Origin: Halothiobacillus neapolitanus
GTDB lineage: Bacteria > Pseudomonadota > Gammaproteobacteria > Halothiobacillales > Halothiobacillaceae
DNA length: 9,000 bases
Assembly: GCA_020721485.1 (NCBI GenBank)
Contig: DYMR01000047.1
Location: forward strand, 1-9,000
Direction: 5' to 3'
Part shown: piece after piece, positions 1 to 6,381 of the stretch
How positions within the stretch are numbered: position 1 is the first letter of the stretch
How the letters are laid out: every line of letters starts with the position of its first letter
Position numbers and translations under genes: made by a program
Notes under the pieces: model-generated
What the model saw: the letters and a program-made list of their open reading frames with translations, nothing else
What the model was told of the DNA's origin: nothing
The model's database searches: none

Positions 1-383
1 CCACCGAATGCGGCAGCTTCGGGATTCACCTGAATCACCCCCGGCTGATGGCCGCGACGCGCGCTGAGGTGGCGGCGATGCAGGCGCAGGGCGGGCGGGT
101 ATCGGCGGCCTGCCACGATGCCGCCACGCTCGCCCGCGCCGAAGCGCTGGGCGTGGATGCCGTGCTGATTTCGCCGGTTTTGCCCACAGCGAGTCATCCG
201 GGCGCGCCGGTGTTGGGCTGGGCGGGGTTTGCCGACTTGGCGCGCCGCACCGCCTTGCCGGTGTTCGGTTTGGGCGGGTTGGCGCCGTCAGATTTGCCGA
301 CCCTGCGGGCGCAGGGAGGCTACGGGGTGGCGGGGATTGGTGCGTTTTTCGAGCCGGATTTTCTCCAACAGCCTGTTAGTTAA
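1..383 (+). CDS. mutT: C-terminal part of Nudix hydrolase / thiamine-phosphate-synthase-like fusion protein (MutT type), 5' end outside window
   Basis: The reading frame is open from base 3 to the TAA at 381-383, so the gene starts upstream of the window and only about 126 C-terminal residues are visible. The visible part is a ThiE-like TIM-barrel end. It starts with GIHLNHPRLM, continues with an SAACHDAATLARAEALGVD segment, then SPVLPTASHPGAPVLGW, and ends with the phosphate-binding-like GLGGL and GVAGIGAFFE. In many proteobacteria this domain is fused behind a Nudix domain in long (about 310-residue) MutT proteins, which hydrolyse oxidised dGTP. HPGAP and the CHD motif are typical of those fusions rather than of stand-alone ThiE. 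The Nudix half is not visible, so the fusion is inferred from family resemblance. A separate ThiE or TenI-like protein is the alternative. The in-frame ATG at 48 is internal and should not be taken as the start. Confidence 0.82.
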   Translation, partial: TECGSFGIHLNHPRLMAATRAEVAAMQAQGGRVSAACHDAATLARAEALGVDAVLISPVLPTASHPGAPVLGWAGFADLARRTALPVFGLGGLAPSDLPTLRAQGGYGVAGIGAFFEPDFLQQPVS

Positions 384-394
384 CAGGATGTTGG
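365..394. terminator. Long imperfect palindrome at the 3' end of the mutT-type gene
   Basis: CCAACA (365-370) pairs with TGTTGG (389-394), and CCTGTTA (372-378) pairs with TAACAGG (381-387). A single G/A mismatch separates the two stems, and the loop is very short. The arm contains the stop codon of the plus-strand gene. On the plus strand it is followed by AAAAAG rather than a T run, so it is not a textbook rho-independent terminator by itself. It is placed where a bidirectional terminator between convergent genes would be expected. Confidence 0.55.
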
Positions 395-420
395 AAAAAG
401 ACTGCCCTGTTTTTTCAACA
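382..420. terminator. Alternative hairpins in the convergent mutT/nadE gap
   Basis: TGTTGGAAAAA (389-399) can pair with TTTTTTCAACA (410-420) over 11 pairs, including one G-T pair, around a 10-base loop. In competition with this, AACAGG (382-387) can pair with CCTGTT (406-411), which on the plus strand runs straight into a T run ending at 415. That second form is the best candidate for a rho-independent terminator of the plus-strand gene, although its loop is long. Both forms reuse arms of the 365-394 palindrome, so they exclude it. The arrangement is visible in the sequence; termination is inferred. Confidence 0.45.
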
Positions 421-425
421 ACCTG

Positions 426-2081
426 CTACTTGGGCCGAAAGCCCGAAGTAATCGGATAGCGCCGGTCGCGGCCAAACGCGCGACGGCTGATGCGGATGCC
501 GGGCGGCGCCTGCCGTCGTTTGTACTCATTGAGCAGAATCAGCCGCACCATGCGGCGCACGGTGGCTTCATCCAGCCCGGCGGCCACCATGTCTTCGACC
601 GATTGATCGTTTTCGACGAAGGCGGTGATGATCGCGTCGAGCACTTCGTAGGGCGGCAGCGAATCGGCATCGCGCTGGTTGTCGCGCAGTTCCGCCGAGG
701 GCTCGCGGGTGATGACCCGTTCGGGAATCGGCGGGTGTTCGGTTTGGCGATGCGCGTTGCGCCAGCGGGCGAGCGCATACACCAGCGTTTTTGGCACATC
801 TTTGATCGGCGCGAAGCCGCCCGCCATGTCGCCGTACAGCGTGGCGTAGCCGACGGCCATCTCGGATTTATTGCCGGTAGTCAGCAGCATGCGGTTGAAT
901 TTATTCGATAAAGCCATCAACAGCACGCCGCGAATCCGCGCTTGCAGGTTTTCTTCGGTCACATCCTGCGCCAAGCCCTGAAACAGATCGTGCAGGGTAT
1001 CGGCAAAGCCGTTGAACAGCGGTTCGATCGGCAGGGTGTCGCAGCGCACGCCCAGTCGTTCGCATTGGGTGAGCGCGTCTTCCAGGCTCATGGGCGAGGT
1101 GTAGCGCGACGGCATGCGCACCGCCAACACTTGATCCGCGCCGAGCGCATCGACCGCCAAGGTGAGCACCAGCGCGGAATCAATTCCGCCCGATAAGCCC
1201 AGCACCACGCCGCCAAAGCCGTTTTTCGACACATAATCGCGAATGCCGGTGGTGAGCGCGGCGTATACCTCCGCCTCGCCGCTCGGCCAATCGCTGCCGC
1301 TGCCATGCGCCAGTACGCGGCCATCGGCGGCCACATCCAGCCAGCCCAGCCCTTCGGTGAAGGCGGGCAACGGGCAGAGCCGTTCCCCGGCTTGATTCAG
1401 CGCGAAGGAACGGCCATCGAACACCAACTCATCTTGCCCGCCCACGAGGTTCACATACACCAGCGGGCAGCCGGTTTCGGCCACGCGCGCCCGCACCACG
1501 GCGAGGCGGTCGTCGGTTTTGTGGCGATGATAGGGCGAGGCGTTCAGGCTGAGCAGCACGCGCGCACCGGCGTGCGCGGCGGCTTGCGCGGGCGCGGTTT
1601 CCCAGATGTCTTCGCACAGGGTGATGCCGAGCGCGACGCCCTGAACCGTGACGACGCAGGGCGCGCTGCCGGGTTGAAAGTAGCGTTTTTCATCGAAGAC
1701 GCCGTAATTCGGCAGCGCCTGTTTTGCATAGCGGGCGATGACGCCGCCGCCGTGGATGACTAGGGCGGCGTTTTCCAGCAGGCCATCGTCGCGGCGCTGC
1801 GGCGCACCGAGGATGACGGTCATGTCCGGGGCGAACGCGGCAATGCGCTGGATTTGCGCGTGGCACTGCGCCAAAAAATCCGCGCGCAACAGCAAATCTT
1901 CCGGCGGATAGCCGGTGAGCGTGAGCTCGGGGAATACCACCACCTGCGCCTGAATTTCCTGCCGCACGCGGGCGAGGGTGTCGAGCACTCGGTCGGCATT
2001 GCCAACGCAGTCGCCCACTTGCGTGCTGATTTGCGCCAGCGCGATGCGCAGCGCGCCGGATTCCGGCGAAGGCGGCATCAT
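426..2081 (-). CDS. nadE: Glutamine-dependent NAD+ synthetase
   Basis: The enzyme converts deamido-NAD+ to NAD+ with ATP, the last step of NAD synthesis, drawing ammonia from glutamine. The 551-residue product has the two expected domains. The N-terminal nitrilase-type glutaminase carries the catalytic triad Glu52 ([15 protein letters not shown]), Lys120 ([16 protein letters not shown]) and Cys156 (ITLCEDIW). The C-terminal synthetase domain carries the ATP-pyrophosphatase loop SGGIDS at 297-302 and, further on, [21 protein letters not shown]. The ORF stays open well upstream, but that part lies inside sucD in another frame. I start it at the ATG at 2079-2081, which overlaps the sucD TGA as ATGA; the next codon is also ATG (2078) and could serve instead. 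No Shine-Dalgarno sequence is visible, so translational coupling to sucD is likely. Length fits the glutamine-using family, not the short ammonia-only NadE. Last gene of its unit. Confidence 0.95.
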   Translation of the reverse strand: MMPPSPESGALRIALAQISTQVGDCVGNADRVLDTLARVRQEIQAQVVVFPELTLTGYPPEDLLLRADFLAQCHAQIQRIAAFAPDMTVILGAPQRRDDGLLENAALVIHGGGVIARYAKQALPNYGVFDEKRYFQPGSAPCVVTVQGVALGITLCEDIWETAPAQAAAHAGARVLLSLNASPYHRHKTDDRLAVVRARVAETGCPLVYVNLVGGQDELVFDGRSFALNQAGERLCPLPAFTEGLGWLDVAADGRVLAHGSGSDWPSGEAEVYAALTTGIRDYVSKNGFGGVVLGLSGGIDSALVLTLAVDALGADQVLAVRMPSRYTSPMSLEDALTQCERLGVRCDTLPIEPLFNGFADTLHDLFQGLAQDVTEENLQARIRGVLLMALSNKFNRMLLTTGNKSEMAVGYATLYGDMAGGFAPIKDVPKTLVYALARWRNAHRQTEHPPIPERVITREPSAELRDNQRDADSLPPYEVLDAIITAFVENDQSVEDMVAAGLDEATVRRMVRLILLNEYKRRQAPPGIRISRRAFGRDRRYPITSGFRPK

Positions 2082-2962
2082 GCGGACGGCGCGAGCAATT
2101 CGGCCATGGTGCGCCCCATGCGGGTCGGGTCGCGCACGATGGTGACGCCGGCGGCGGCGAGTGCTTGGAATTTGTCTTCCGCACTGCCGCGCCCGCCGGC
2201 AATCACCGCGCCGGCGTGCCCCATCCGCTTGCCCGTGGGCGCGGTGGCACCGGCAATGTAGGCCACCACCGGTTTGTTGAATTGATGCCGGATGAAGTCG
2301 GCGGCTTCTTCTTCCGCCTGCCCGCCGATTTCGCCCACCATGATGACGGCCTCGGTTTGCGGATCGTCGGCAAACAGTGCGAGGCAATCAATGAAATCCA
2401 TGCCGTGAATCGGGTCGCCGCCGATGCCCACGCAGGTGCTTTGCCCCAAGCCCGCCGCCGTGGTTTGCGCCACCGCTTCGTAGGTGAGGGTGCCGGAGCG
2501 CGAGACGATGCCGATTTTGCCGGGGCGGTGAATCGCGCCGGGCATGATGCCGATTTTGCATTCGCCGGGGGTAATCAGGCCGGGGCAGTTCGGGCCGATC
2601 AGCCGCACATCCGGGTAGTCGGCTTCCAGCACGGCCTTCACATTCAGCATATCGAGCACCGGAATGCCTTCGGTGATGCAGGCAATCACCTCGATGCCCG
2701 CATCTGCCGCTTCCAGAATGGCATCGGCAGCAAACGGCGCGGGCACATAAATCATGCTGGCGTTGGCGTCGGTGGCTTCGACCGCATCATGCACGGTGTC
2801 GAACACCGGTCGATCCAAATGGGATTGCCCGCCCTTGCCGGGGGTAACGCCGCCGACGAAATTCGTGCCGTAGGCAATCGCCTGCTCGGAGTGAAAGGTG
2901 CCTTGTTTGCCGGTAAACCCCTGACAAATCACGCGGGTTTGACGATTGACGAGAATGCTCAT
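2078..2962 (-). CDS. sucD: Succinyl-CoA synthetase (ADP-forming), alpha subunit
   Basis: This is the CoA-binding and phosphohistidine subunit of the cytoplasmic TCA-cycle enzyme that couples succinyl-CoA cleavage to ATP (or GTP) formation. The 294-residue protein has the N-terminal nucleotide-fold motif [20 protein letters not shown] (15-34) and [10 protein letters not shown], followed by [21 protein letters not shown] and SRSGTLTYE. The catalytic histidine is His249 in [11 protein letters not shown]. The length matches the usual 288-295 residues. The start at 2962 is supported by a strong ribosome binding site in the short gap after sucC. Its stop overlaps the nadE start. It is intact and colinear with E. 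coli SucD from memory, so the assignment is firm. Confidence 0.97.
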   Translation of the reverse strand: MSILVNRQTRVICQGFTGKQGTFHSEQAIAYGTNFVGGVTPGKGGQSHLDRPVFDTVHDAVEATDANASMIYVPAPFAADAILEAADAGIEVIACITEGIPVLDMLNVKAVLEADYPDVRLIGPNCPGLITPGECKIGIMPGAIHRPGKIGIVSRSGTLTYEAVAQTTAAGLGQSTCVGIGGDPIHGMDFIDCLALFADDPQTEAVIMVGEIGGQAEEEAADFIRHQFNKPVVAYIAGATAPTGKRMGHAGAVIAGGRGSAEDKFQALAAAGVTIVRDPTRMGRTMAELLAPSA

Positions 2963-2967
2963 GAAAA

Positions 2968-2973
2968 TTCCTC
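2968..2973 (-). promoter_or_regulatory. Strong ribosome binding site of sucD
   Basis: GAGGAA lies 5 bases before the sucD ATG and overlaps the TGA stop of sucC. It is the only clear Shine-Dalgarno sequence I find among the minus-strand starts in the window. It fixes the sucD start and would favour matched production of the two subunits. Confidence 0.8.
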
Positions 2974-4138
2974 AGGCGCGTGACAGCGCAACAACCCGCG
3001 CCGCCGCCGTGGCCAAATCGTGTTCGGCGACCAAATTCAGCCCCGATTCCGCCAGTAGCTGGCGGCCTTCGGCGGCATTGGTGCCTTCCAGCCGCACCAC
3101 CGTGGGCAGGGACAGCCCGACTTCACGCGCCGCGCTGATGATGCCTTGGGCGATCAAATCGCAGCGCACGATGCCGCCAAAAATGTTCACCAAAATGGCG
3201 GTGACGCGCGGATTCGCCAAAATCAGCTTGAAGGCTGCCGCGACCTTTTCGGTGGAAGTGCCGCCGCCGACATCCAGGAAATTCGCCGGACTGCCGCCCG
3301 CCGATTGAATCAAATCCATCGTGGCCATGGCCAGCCCCGCGCCGTTGACCATGCAGGCAATGTCGCCGGTCAGCGAAATGTAATTCAGCCCGCTGGCCTG
3401 AGCGGCCACCTCGGTCGGGTCTTCCTGCGTCACATCTTTGGCGGCGAACAGCGCCTTTTGCCGGTACGCGGCATTGCCGTCGATGGCGATTTTCGCATCG
3501 ACCGCGAGCAGGCTGCCCGCCTCAGTCACCGCCAAGGGGTTGATTTCGATCAAATCCGCATCGTGACGAATGAAGGCGTCATACAGCCCGCGCAGCAGGG
3601 CGGGGAGCTGCTTGAACGCCGCATCTTCCAGCCCGAGCGCGAAACCGATTTGCCGCGCCTGATGACCCATCAGCCCGACCGTGGGGTTCACGCTCAGCCG
3701 CATAATGGACTCGGGGTGATCGGCGGCGACTTGCTCGATGTCCATGCCGCCGTGGCGCGAGGCGATCAACACCACGCGCTGCGCGTGCCGATCCACCGTG
3801 AGCGCCACATACAATTCGCGGGCAATCGCGCTGGCCGGTTCGACCAACAGTTGATGCACCGGCAAGCCGGTGGGGCCGGTTTGATGTGTGACCAAGGTGC
3901 GCCCGATCAACTCGGCGGCGATGGCGCGCACCTCGTCGGGCGACTGCGCGACCCGCACACCGCCGGCTTTGCCGCGCGCACCGCTGTGGATTTGCGCCTT
4001 GATGACCCAGCGGCCATCGGCGCTGGCGGGGAGCTGATCGTCCGCCGCTTGAGCCGGGTGATTGATGACCAGCCCCGGCGCCACCGGGACATTAAAACCG
4101 GCCAACAGCGTTTTGGCCTGATGTTCGTGTAAGTTCAT
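2972..4138 (-). CDS. sucC: Succinyl-CoA synthetase (ADP-forming), beta subunit
   Basis: This is the nucleotide- and succinate-binding subunit that pairs with SucD. The 388-residue length equals that of E. coli SucC. The start MNLHEHQAKTLL is the typical family opening and confirms the ATG at 4136-4138. The ATP-grasp domain shows VIKAQIHSGARGKAGGV (45-61), and DLIEINPL (195-202) with Glu198 and Asn200, followed by Asp214 in LLAVDAKIAID, as expected for Mg-nucleotide binding. The C-terminal domain has NGAGLAMATMD (265-275), a GGGT loop (291-294) and VNIFGGIVRCD (317-327). No clear Shine-Dalgarno sequence precedes the ATG. sucA, sucB and other TCA genes are not adjacent; rsmE ends 135 bases upstream. 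First gene of the sucC-sucD-nadE unit. Confidence 0.97.
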   Translation of the reverse strand: MNLHEHQAKTLLAGFNVPVAPGLVINHPAQAADDQLPASADGRWVIKAQIHSGARGKAGGVRVAQSPDEVRAIAAELIGRTLVTHQTGPTGLPVHQLLVEPASAIARELYVALTVDRHAQRVVLIASRHGGMDIEQVAADHPESIMRLSVNPTVGLMGHQARQIGFALGLEDAAFKQLPALLRGLYDAFIRHDADLIEINPLAVTEAGSLLAVDAKIAIDGNAAYRQKALFAAKDVTQEDPTEVAAQASGLNYISLTGDIACMVNGAGLAMATMDLIQSAGGSPANFLDVGGGTSTEKVAAAFKLILANPRVTAILVNIFGGIVRCDLIAQGIISAAREVGLSLPTVVRLEGTNAAEGRQLLAESGLNLVAEHDLATAAARVVALSRA

Positions 4139-4162
4139 GGCACGCAGGTTTCGGACAATGAC

Positions 4163-4191
4163 AAAAGGGGCTTATTGTGGCGCAGCCCCTT
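4163..4191 (-). terminator. GC-rich hairpin with T run between rsmE and sucC
   Basis: Read on the minus strand, AAGGGGCT (4184-4191) pairs perfectly with AGCCCCTT (4165-4172) around an 11-base loop, and the T run continues to give AGCCCCTTTT down to 4163. This fits a rho-independent terminator for the rsmE-containing unit, though the T run is short. It lies only 24 bases before the sucC ATG, so it may instead be part of the sucC leader. I found no convincing -35/-10 pair in the 135-base gap (4139-4273). A TATACA at 4198-4203 on the minus strand lacks a matching -35. Confidence 0.65.
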
Positions 4192-4273
4192 GAGGTTGTA
4201 TAGCGCGACGGGGCGATTCCGGCGGTGTGTGGTTCGGTGCCTGGATTGGCGCCTGGTTTAATTTGTGGGGGCG

Positions 4274-4996
4274 TCAAAAATCGCCGAATTGCAGTTGGAG
4301 CGCGGTGAGGGCGACCAGCGGGGCGGTTTCGGTGCGCAGAATGCGCGGCCCGAAGGTGATCGGCTGAAACCCGGCGCGGGCGGCGGCGGCGAGTTCTTCC
4401 GCGCTGAAGCCGCCTTCCGGGCCGATCAAAATGGCAGCACTCGGCGGGCGGGACGCGGGCGCGGCGACGGGCGCCGTGGCCGGATGCAGCACCCAACGCA
4501 GGTCGGCGGTGACGCTGCCCAACGCGGTGTCGAGCGATTGAATCGGGTCGATGACCGGCAGGCGATTGCGTCCGCACTGTTCGCAGGCGCCGATGGCGAT
4601 GTCGCGGTAGCGCTGTTGTCGCCGTTCGGCGCGTTCGCCGGCCAGTTCGACGACGCTGCGGTCGGTGGCGATGGGGCTGATGCGCTGCACGCCGAGTTCG
4701 ACCGCTTTTTGCACCACCCAGTCCATTTTTTCGCCCTTGCCGAGGGCTTGCAGCAGGTGAATGTGCAGGGGCGATTCGGCGCTGCGGGCGGTGCAGTGTT
4801 GCACGATGAGCTGGCCGCTGCGTTTGTCGAGCCGCAACACGGCATCGGCTTCTTGATCTTGCCCGTTGAACACGCGCACGCTGAAGCCATCGCGCAGGCG
4901 CAGCACGGTTTTCAGGTAGTTGAAGCGCTCATCGGGCAGGGCGAGGACGGCGCCGGCGTGCAGCGGGGTGTCGAGATAAATGCGGGGAATGCGCAT
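4274..4996 (-). CDS. rsmE: 16S rRNA (uracil-1498-N3)-methyltransferase
   Basis: The enzyme methylates U1498 of 16S rRNA in the decoding region of the small subunit, with S-adenosylmethionine as donor. The 240-residue product fits the family. It has an N-terminal PUA-like RNA-binding part (about 1-70, with RIYLD and LRLRDGFSVRVFNG), then KGEKMDWVVQKAVELGV (87-103) and ACEQCGRNRLP (137-147). The knotted SPOUT cofactor site follows, seen as LIGPEGGFSAEE (190-201) and FGPRILRTETAPL (215-227). The frame is open further upstream, but that extension lies inside bioA and shows no relation to the family, so the ATG at 4994-4996 is the start. It begins 2 bases after the bioA stop without a visible Shine-Dalgarno sequence, implying coupling. 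Confidence 0.95.
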   Translation of the reverse strand: MRIPRIYLDTPLHAGAVLALPDERFNYLKTVLRLRDGFSVRVFNGQDQEADAVLRLDKRSGQLIVQHCTARSAESPLHIHLLQALGKGEKMDWVVQKAVELGVQRISPIATDRSVVELAGERAERRQQRYRDIAIGACEQCGRNRLPVIDPIQSLDTALGSVTADLRWVLHPATAPVAAPASRPPSAAILIGPEGGFSAEELAAAARAGFQPITFGPRILRTETAPLVALTALQLQFGDF

Positions 4997-4998
4997 GG

Positions 4999-6375
4999 TC
5001 AATCGGCCGTGGCGGCATCGACCGCTGCCCGAGTGACTTGCACCAGCAGCGCCCATTCCGCGTCGTTTAAGGTGTAGGGCGGCATCCAGTACAGCGTGTC
5101 GCCCAGGGGGCGCAGCAGCACTTCGTGGTCGAGTGCGAAGCGGTAGGCGCGCTGGCCGCGCTGTTCGGCGCGCGGGTAGGGCTGGCCGTGGGCATCGGTT
5201 AAATCCATCGCCACGATCATGCCGCTGCGGCGCACGCGCGACAGGTTCGGGTGGGCGCGAAACGGTGCGAGCCATTCGTCGATTTGGCTCATACGGGCGC
5301 GGTTGCGGGCGAGCACATCGTGCGTGTCGAAAATCGCCAGGCTGGCCAGCGCGGCGGTGCAGGCGAGCGGGTTGCCGGTGTAGCTGTGCGAGTGCAAAAA
5401 CGCCCGCCGCGCCGGGGCATCGACATAAAACGCTTGGTAGATGGCTTCGGTGCTGAGCACGGCGGATAGCGGTAAATAGCCGCCGGTAATGCCTTTGGAT
5501 AGGCACAAAATATCCGGCGTGATGTCGGCCTGTTCGCAGGCGAATAGCGTGCCGGTGCGGCCAAAGCCGACGGCGATTTCATCGGCAATCAAATGCACGG
5601 CAAATTCATCGCAGAGCGCGCGCAGGCCGGTTAAATACGCCGGTTCGTGCATTTTCATGCCCGCCGCGCATTGCACCAGCGGTTCGACAATGACCGCGCA
5701 GGTTTCGGCGGCCACCTGTTCGAGCAGCGCGCGCATGCCCGCCAAGGCGCGGGCGGTCACGGCGGCGCAGGATTCCCCCGCTGCGGCCTGTTGGCAATCG
5801 GGCGCGGGGGCGATGAACGCGGGCTGAATCAGCGGCGCGTAGGTGTGCGTGAAAATCGGAATATCTCCGACGCCGAGCGCGCCCAGCGTTTCGCCGTGGT
5901 AGCTGTTTGCCAGGGCGATGAAGCGGGTTTTACCGCGCTGTCCTTGGTTCTGCCAAAAATGGAAGCTCATTTTCAGCGCCACTTCGATGCCGGAAGAGCC
6001 GTTATCGGCGTAAAACACCCGCGTCAGGCCGTGCGGCGTGCGCGCGATGAGTTGTTCGGATAATTCGATGACCGGCTGATGGGTAAAGCCCGCCAACATC
6101 ACATGCTCCAGCGTATCGAGCTGGGTTTTGATCCGCTCATTGATGAGCGGGTTGGCGTGGCCGAACAGGTTGACCCACCACGAGCCAATCGCATCCAGAT
6201 ACCGCCGCCCGTCGAAGTCATACAGCCAACTGCCTTGCCCGCGCGCGATGGGAATCGGCGGGAAGGTTTCATGGGTTTTCATCTGCGTGCAGGGGTGCCA
6301 CAGGGCGCCGAGATCGCGGGCAATCCAGTCCTGATGGGCAGAGGCGGGATGGCTGGGCGTGGAATGGGCGGACAT
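4999..6375 (-). CDS. bioA: Adenosylmethionine-8-amino-7-oxononanoate aminotransferase
   Basis: This PLP enzyme makes 7,8-diaminopelargonate in biotin synthesis, using S-adenosylmethionine as amino donor. The 458-residue protein is a class III aminotransferase. It has LWHPCTQMKTHE (25-36), typical of BioA, then GSWWVNLFGH (64-73), DNGSSGIEVALKM (124-136, phosphate site), NSYHGETLGALGVG (157-170), the Asp265 that contacts the PLP ring in LIADEIAVGFGRTG, and the PLP lysine Lys294 in LSKGITGGYLPLS. The WHPCTQ and WW signatures separate it from ornithine or GABA aminotransferases. Use of lysine instead of SAM as donor, as in Bacillus-type enzymes, cannot be excluded from motifs alone. It follows the helicase gene by 6 bases and has no clear ribosome binding site. 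No other bio gene is in the window. Confidence 0.94.
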   Translation of the reverse strand: MSAHSTPSHPASAHQDWIARDLGALWHPCTQMKTHETFPPIPIARGQGSWLYDFDGRRYLDAIGSWWVNLFGHANPLINERIKTQLDTLEHVMLAGFTHQPVIELSEQLIARTPHGLTRVFYADNGSSGIEVALKMSFHFWQNQGQRGKTRFIALANSYHGETLGALGVGDIPIFTHTYAPLIQPAFIAPAPDCQQAAAGESCAAVTARALAGMRALLEQVAAETCAVIVEPLVQCAAGMKMHEPAYLTGLRALCDEFAVHLIADEIAVGFGRTGTLFACEQADITPDILCLSKGITGGYLPLSAVLSTEAIYQAFYVDAPARRAFLHSHSYTGNPLACTAALASLAIFDTHDVLARNRARMSQIDEWLAPFRAHPNLSRVRRSGMIVAMDLTDAHGQPYPRAEQRGQRAYRFALDHEVLLRPLGDTLYWMPPYTLNDAEWALLVQVTRAAVDAATAD

Positions 6376-6381
6376 AGGGAA

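Noticed and set aside
373..386. LexA-like box, CTG and CAG half-sites within the mutT-end palindrome
   Set aside because: The spacing between CTG and CAG is 8 bases, not the 10 of the gammaproteobacterial SOS box, and the site is at the 3' end of a gene rather than in a promoter.
2082..2387. N-terminal extension of about 102 residues on NadE
   Set aside because: It lies wholly inside sucD in another frame, is extremely arginine-rich as out-of-frame GC-rich DNA usually is, and the NadE family starts at the MRIALAQ-like segment.
3146..4132. Long plus-strand open frame opposite sucC
   Set aside because: It is antisense to a fully conserved gene and has the His/Arg/Gly-rich composition of a complementary-strand shadow; the same holds for the plus-strand frames opposite sucD, rsmE, bioA, yoaA and the lipoprotein.
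4198..4203. TATACA as a -10 element for sucC on the minus strand
   Set aside because: No hexamer resembling TTGACA lies 15-19 bases upstream, and there is no extended -10 TG.
4226..4257. Short direct repeat GTGCCTGG / GCGCCTGG in the rsmE-sucC gap
   Set aside because: It is an imperfect 8-base repeat in GC-rich DNA, with no array or partner nearby; too weak to call an operator.
4997..5506. N-terminal extension of 170 residues on RsmE
   Set aside because: It overlaps bioA, has shadow-frame composition (Arg, Pro, Ala rich), and the RsmE family begins at MRIPRIYLD.
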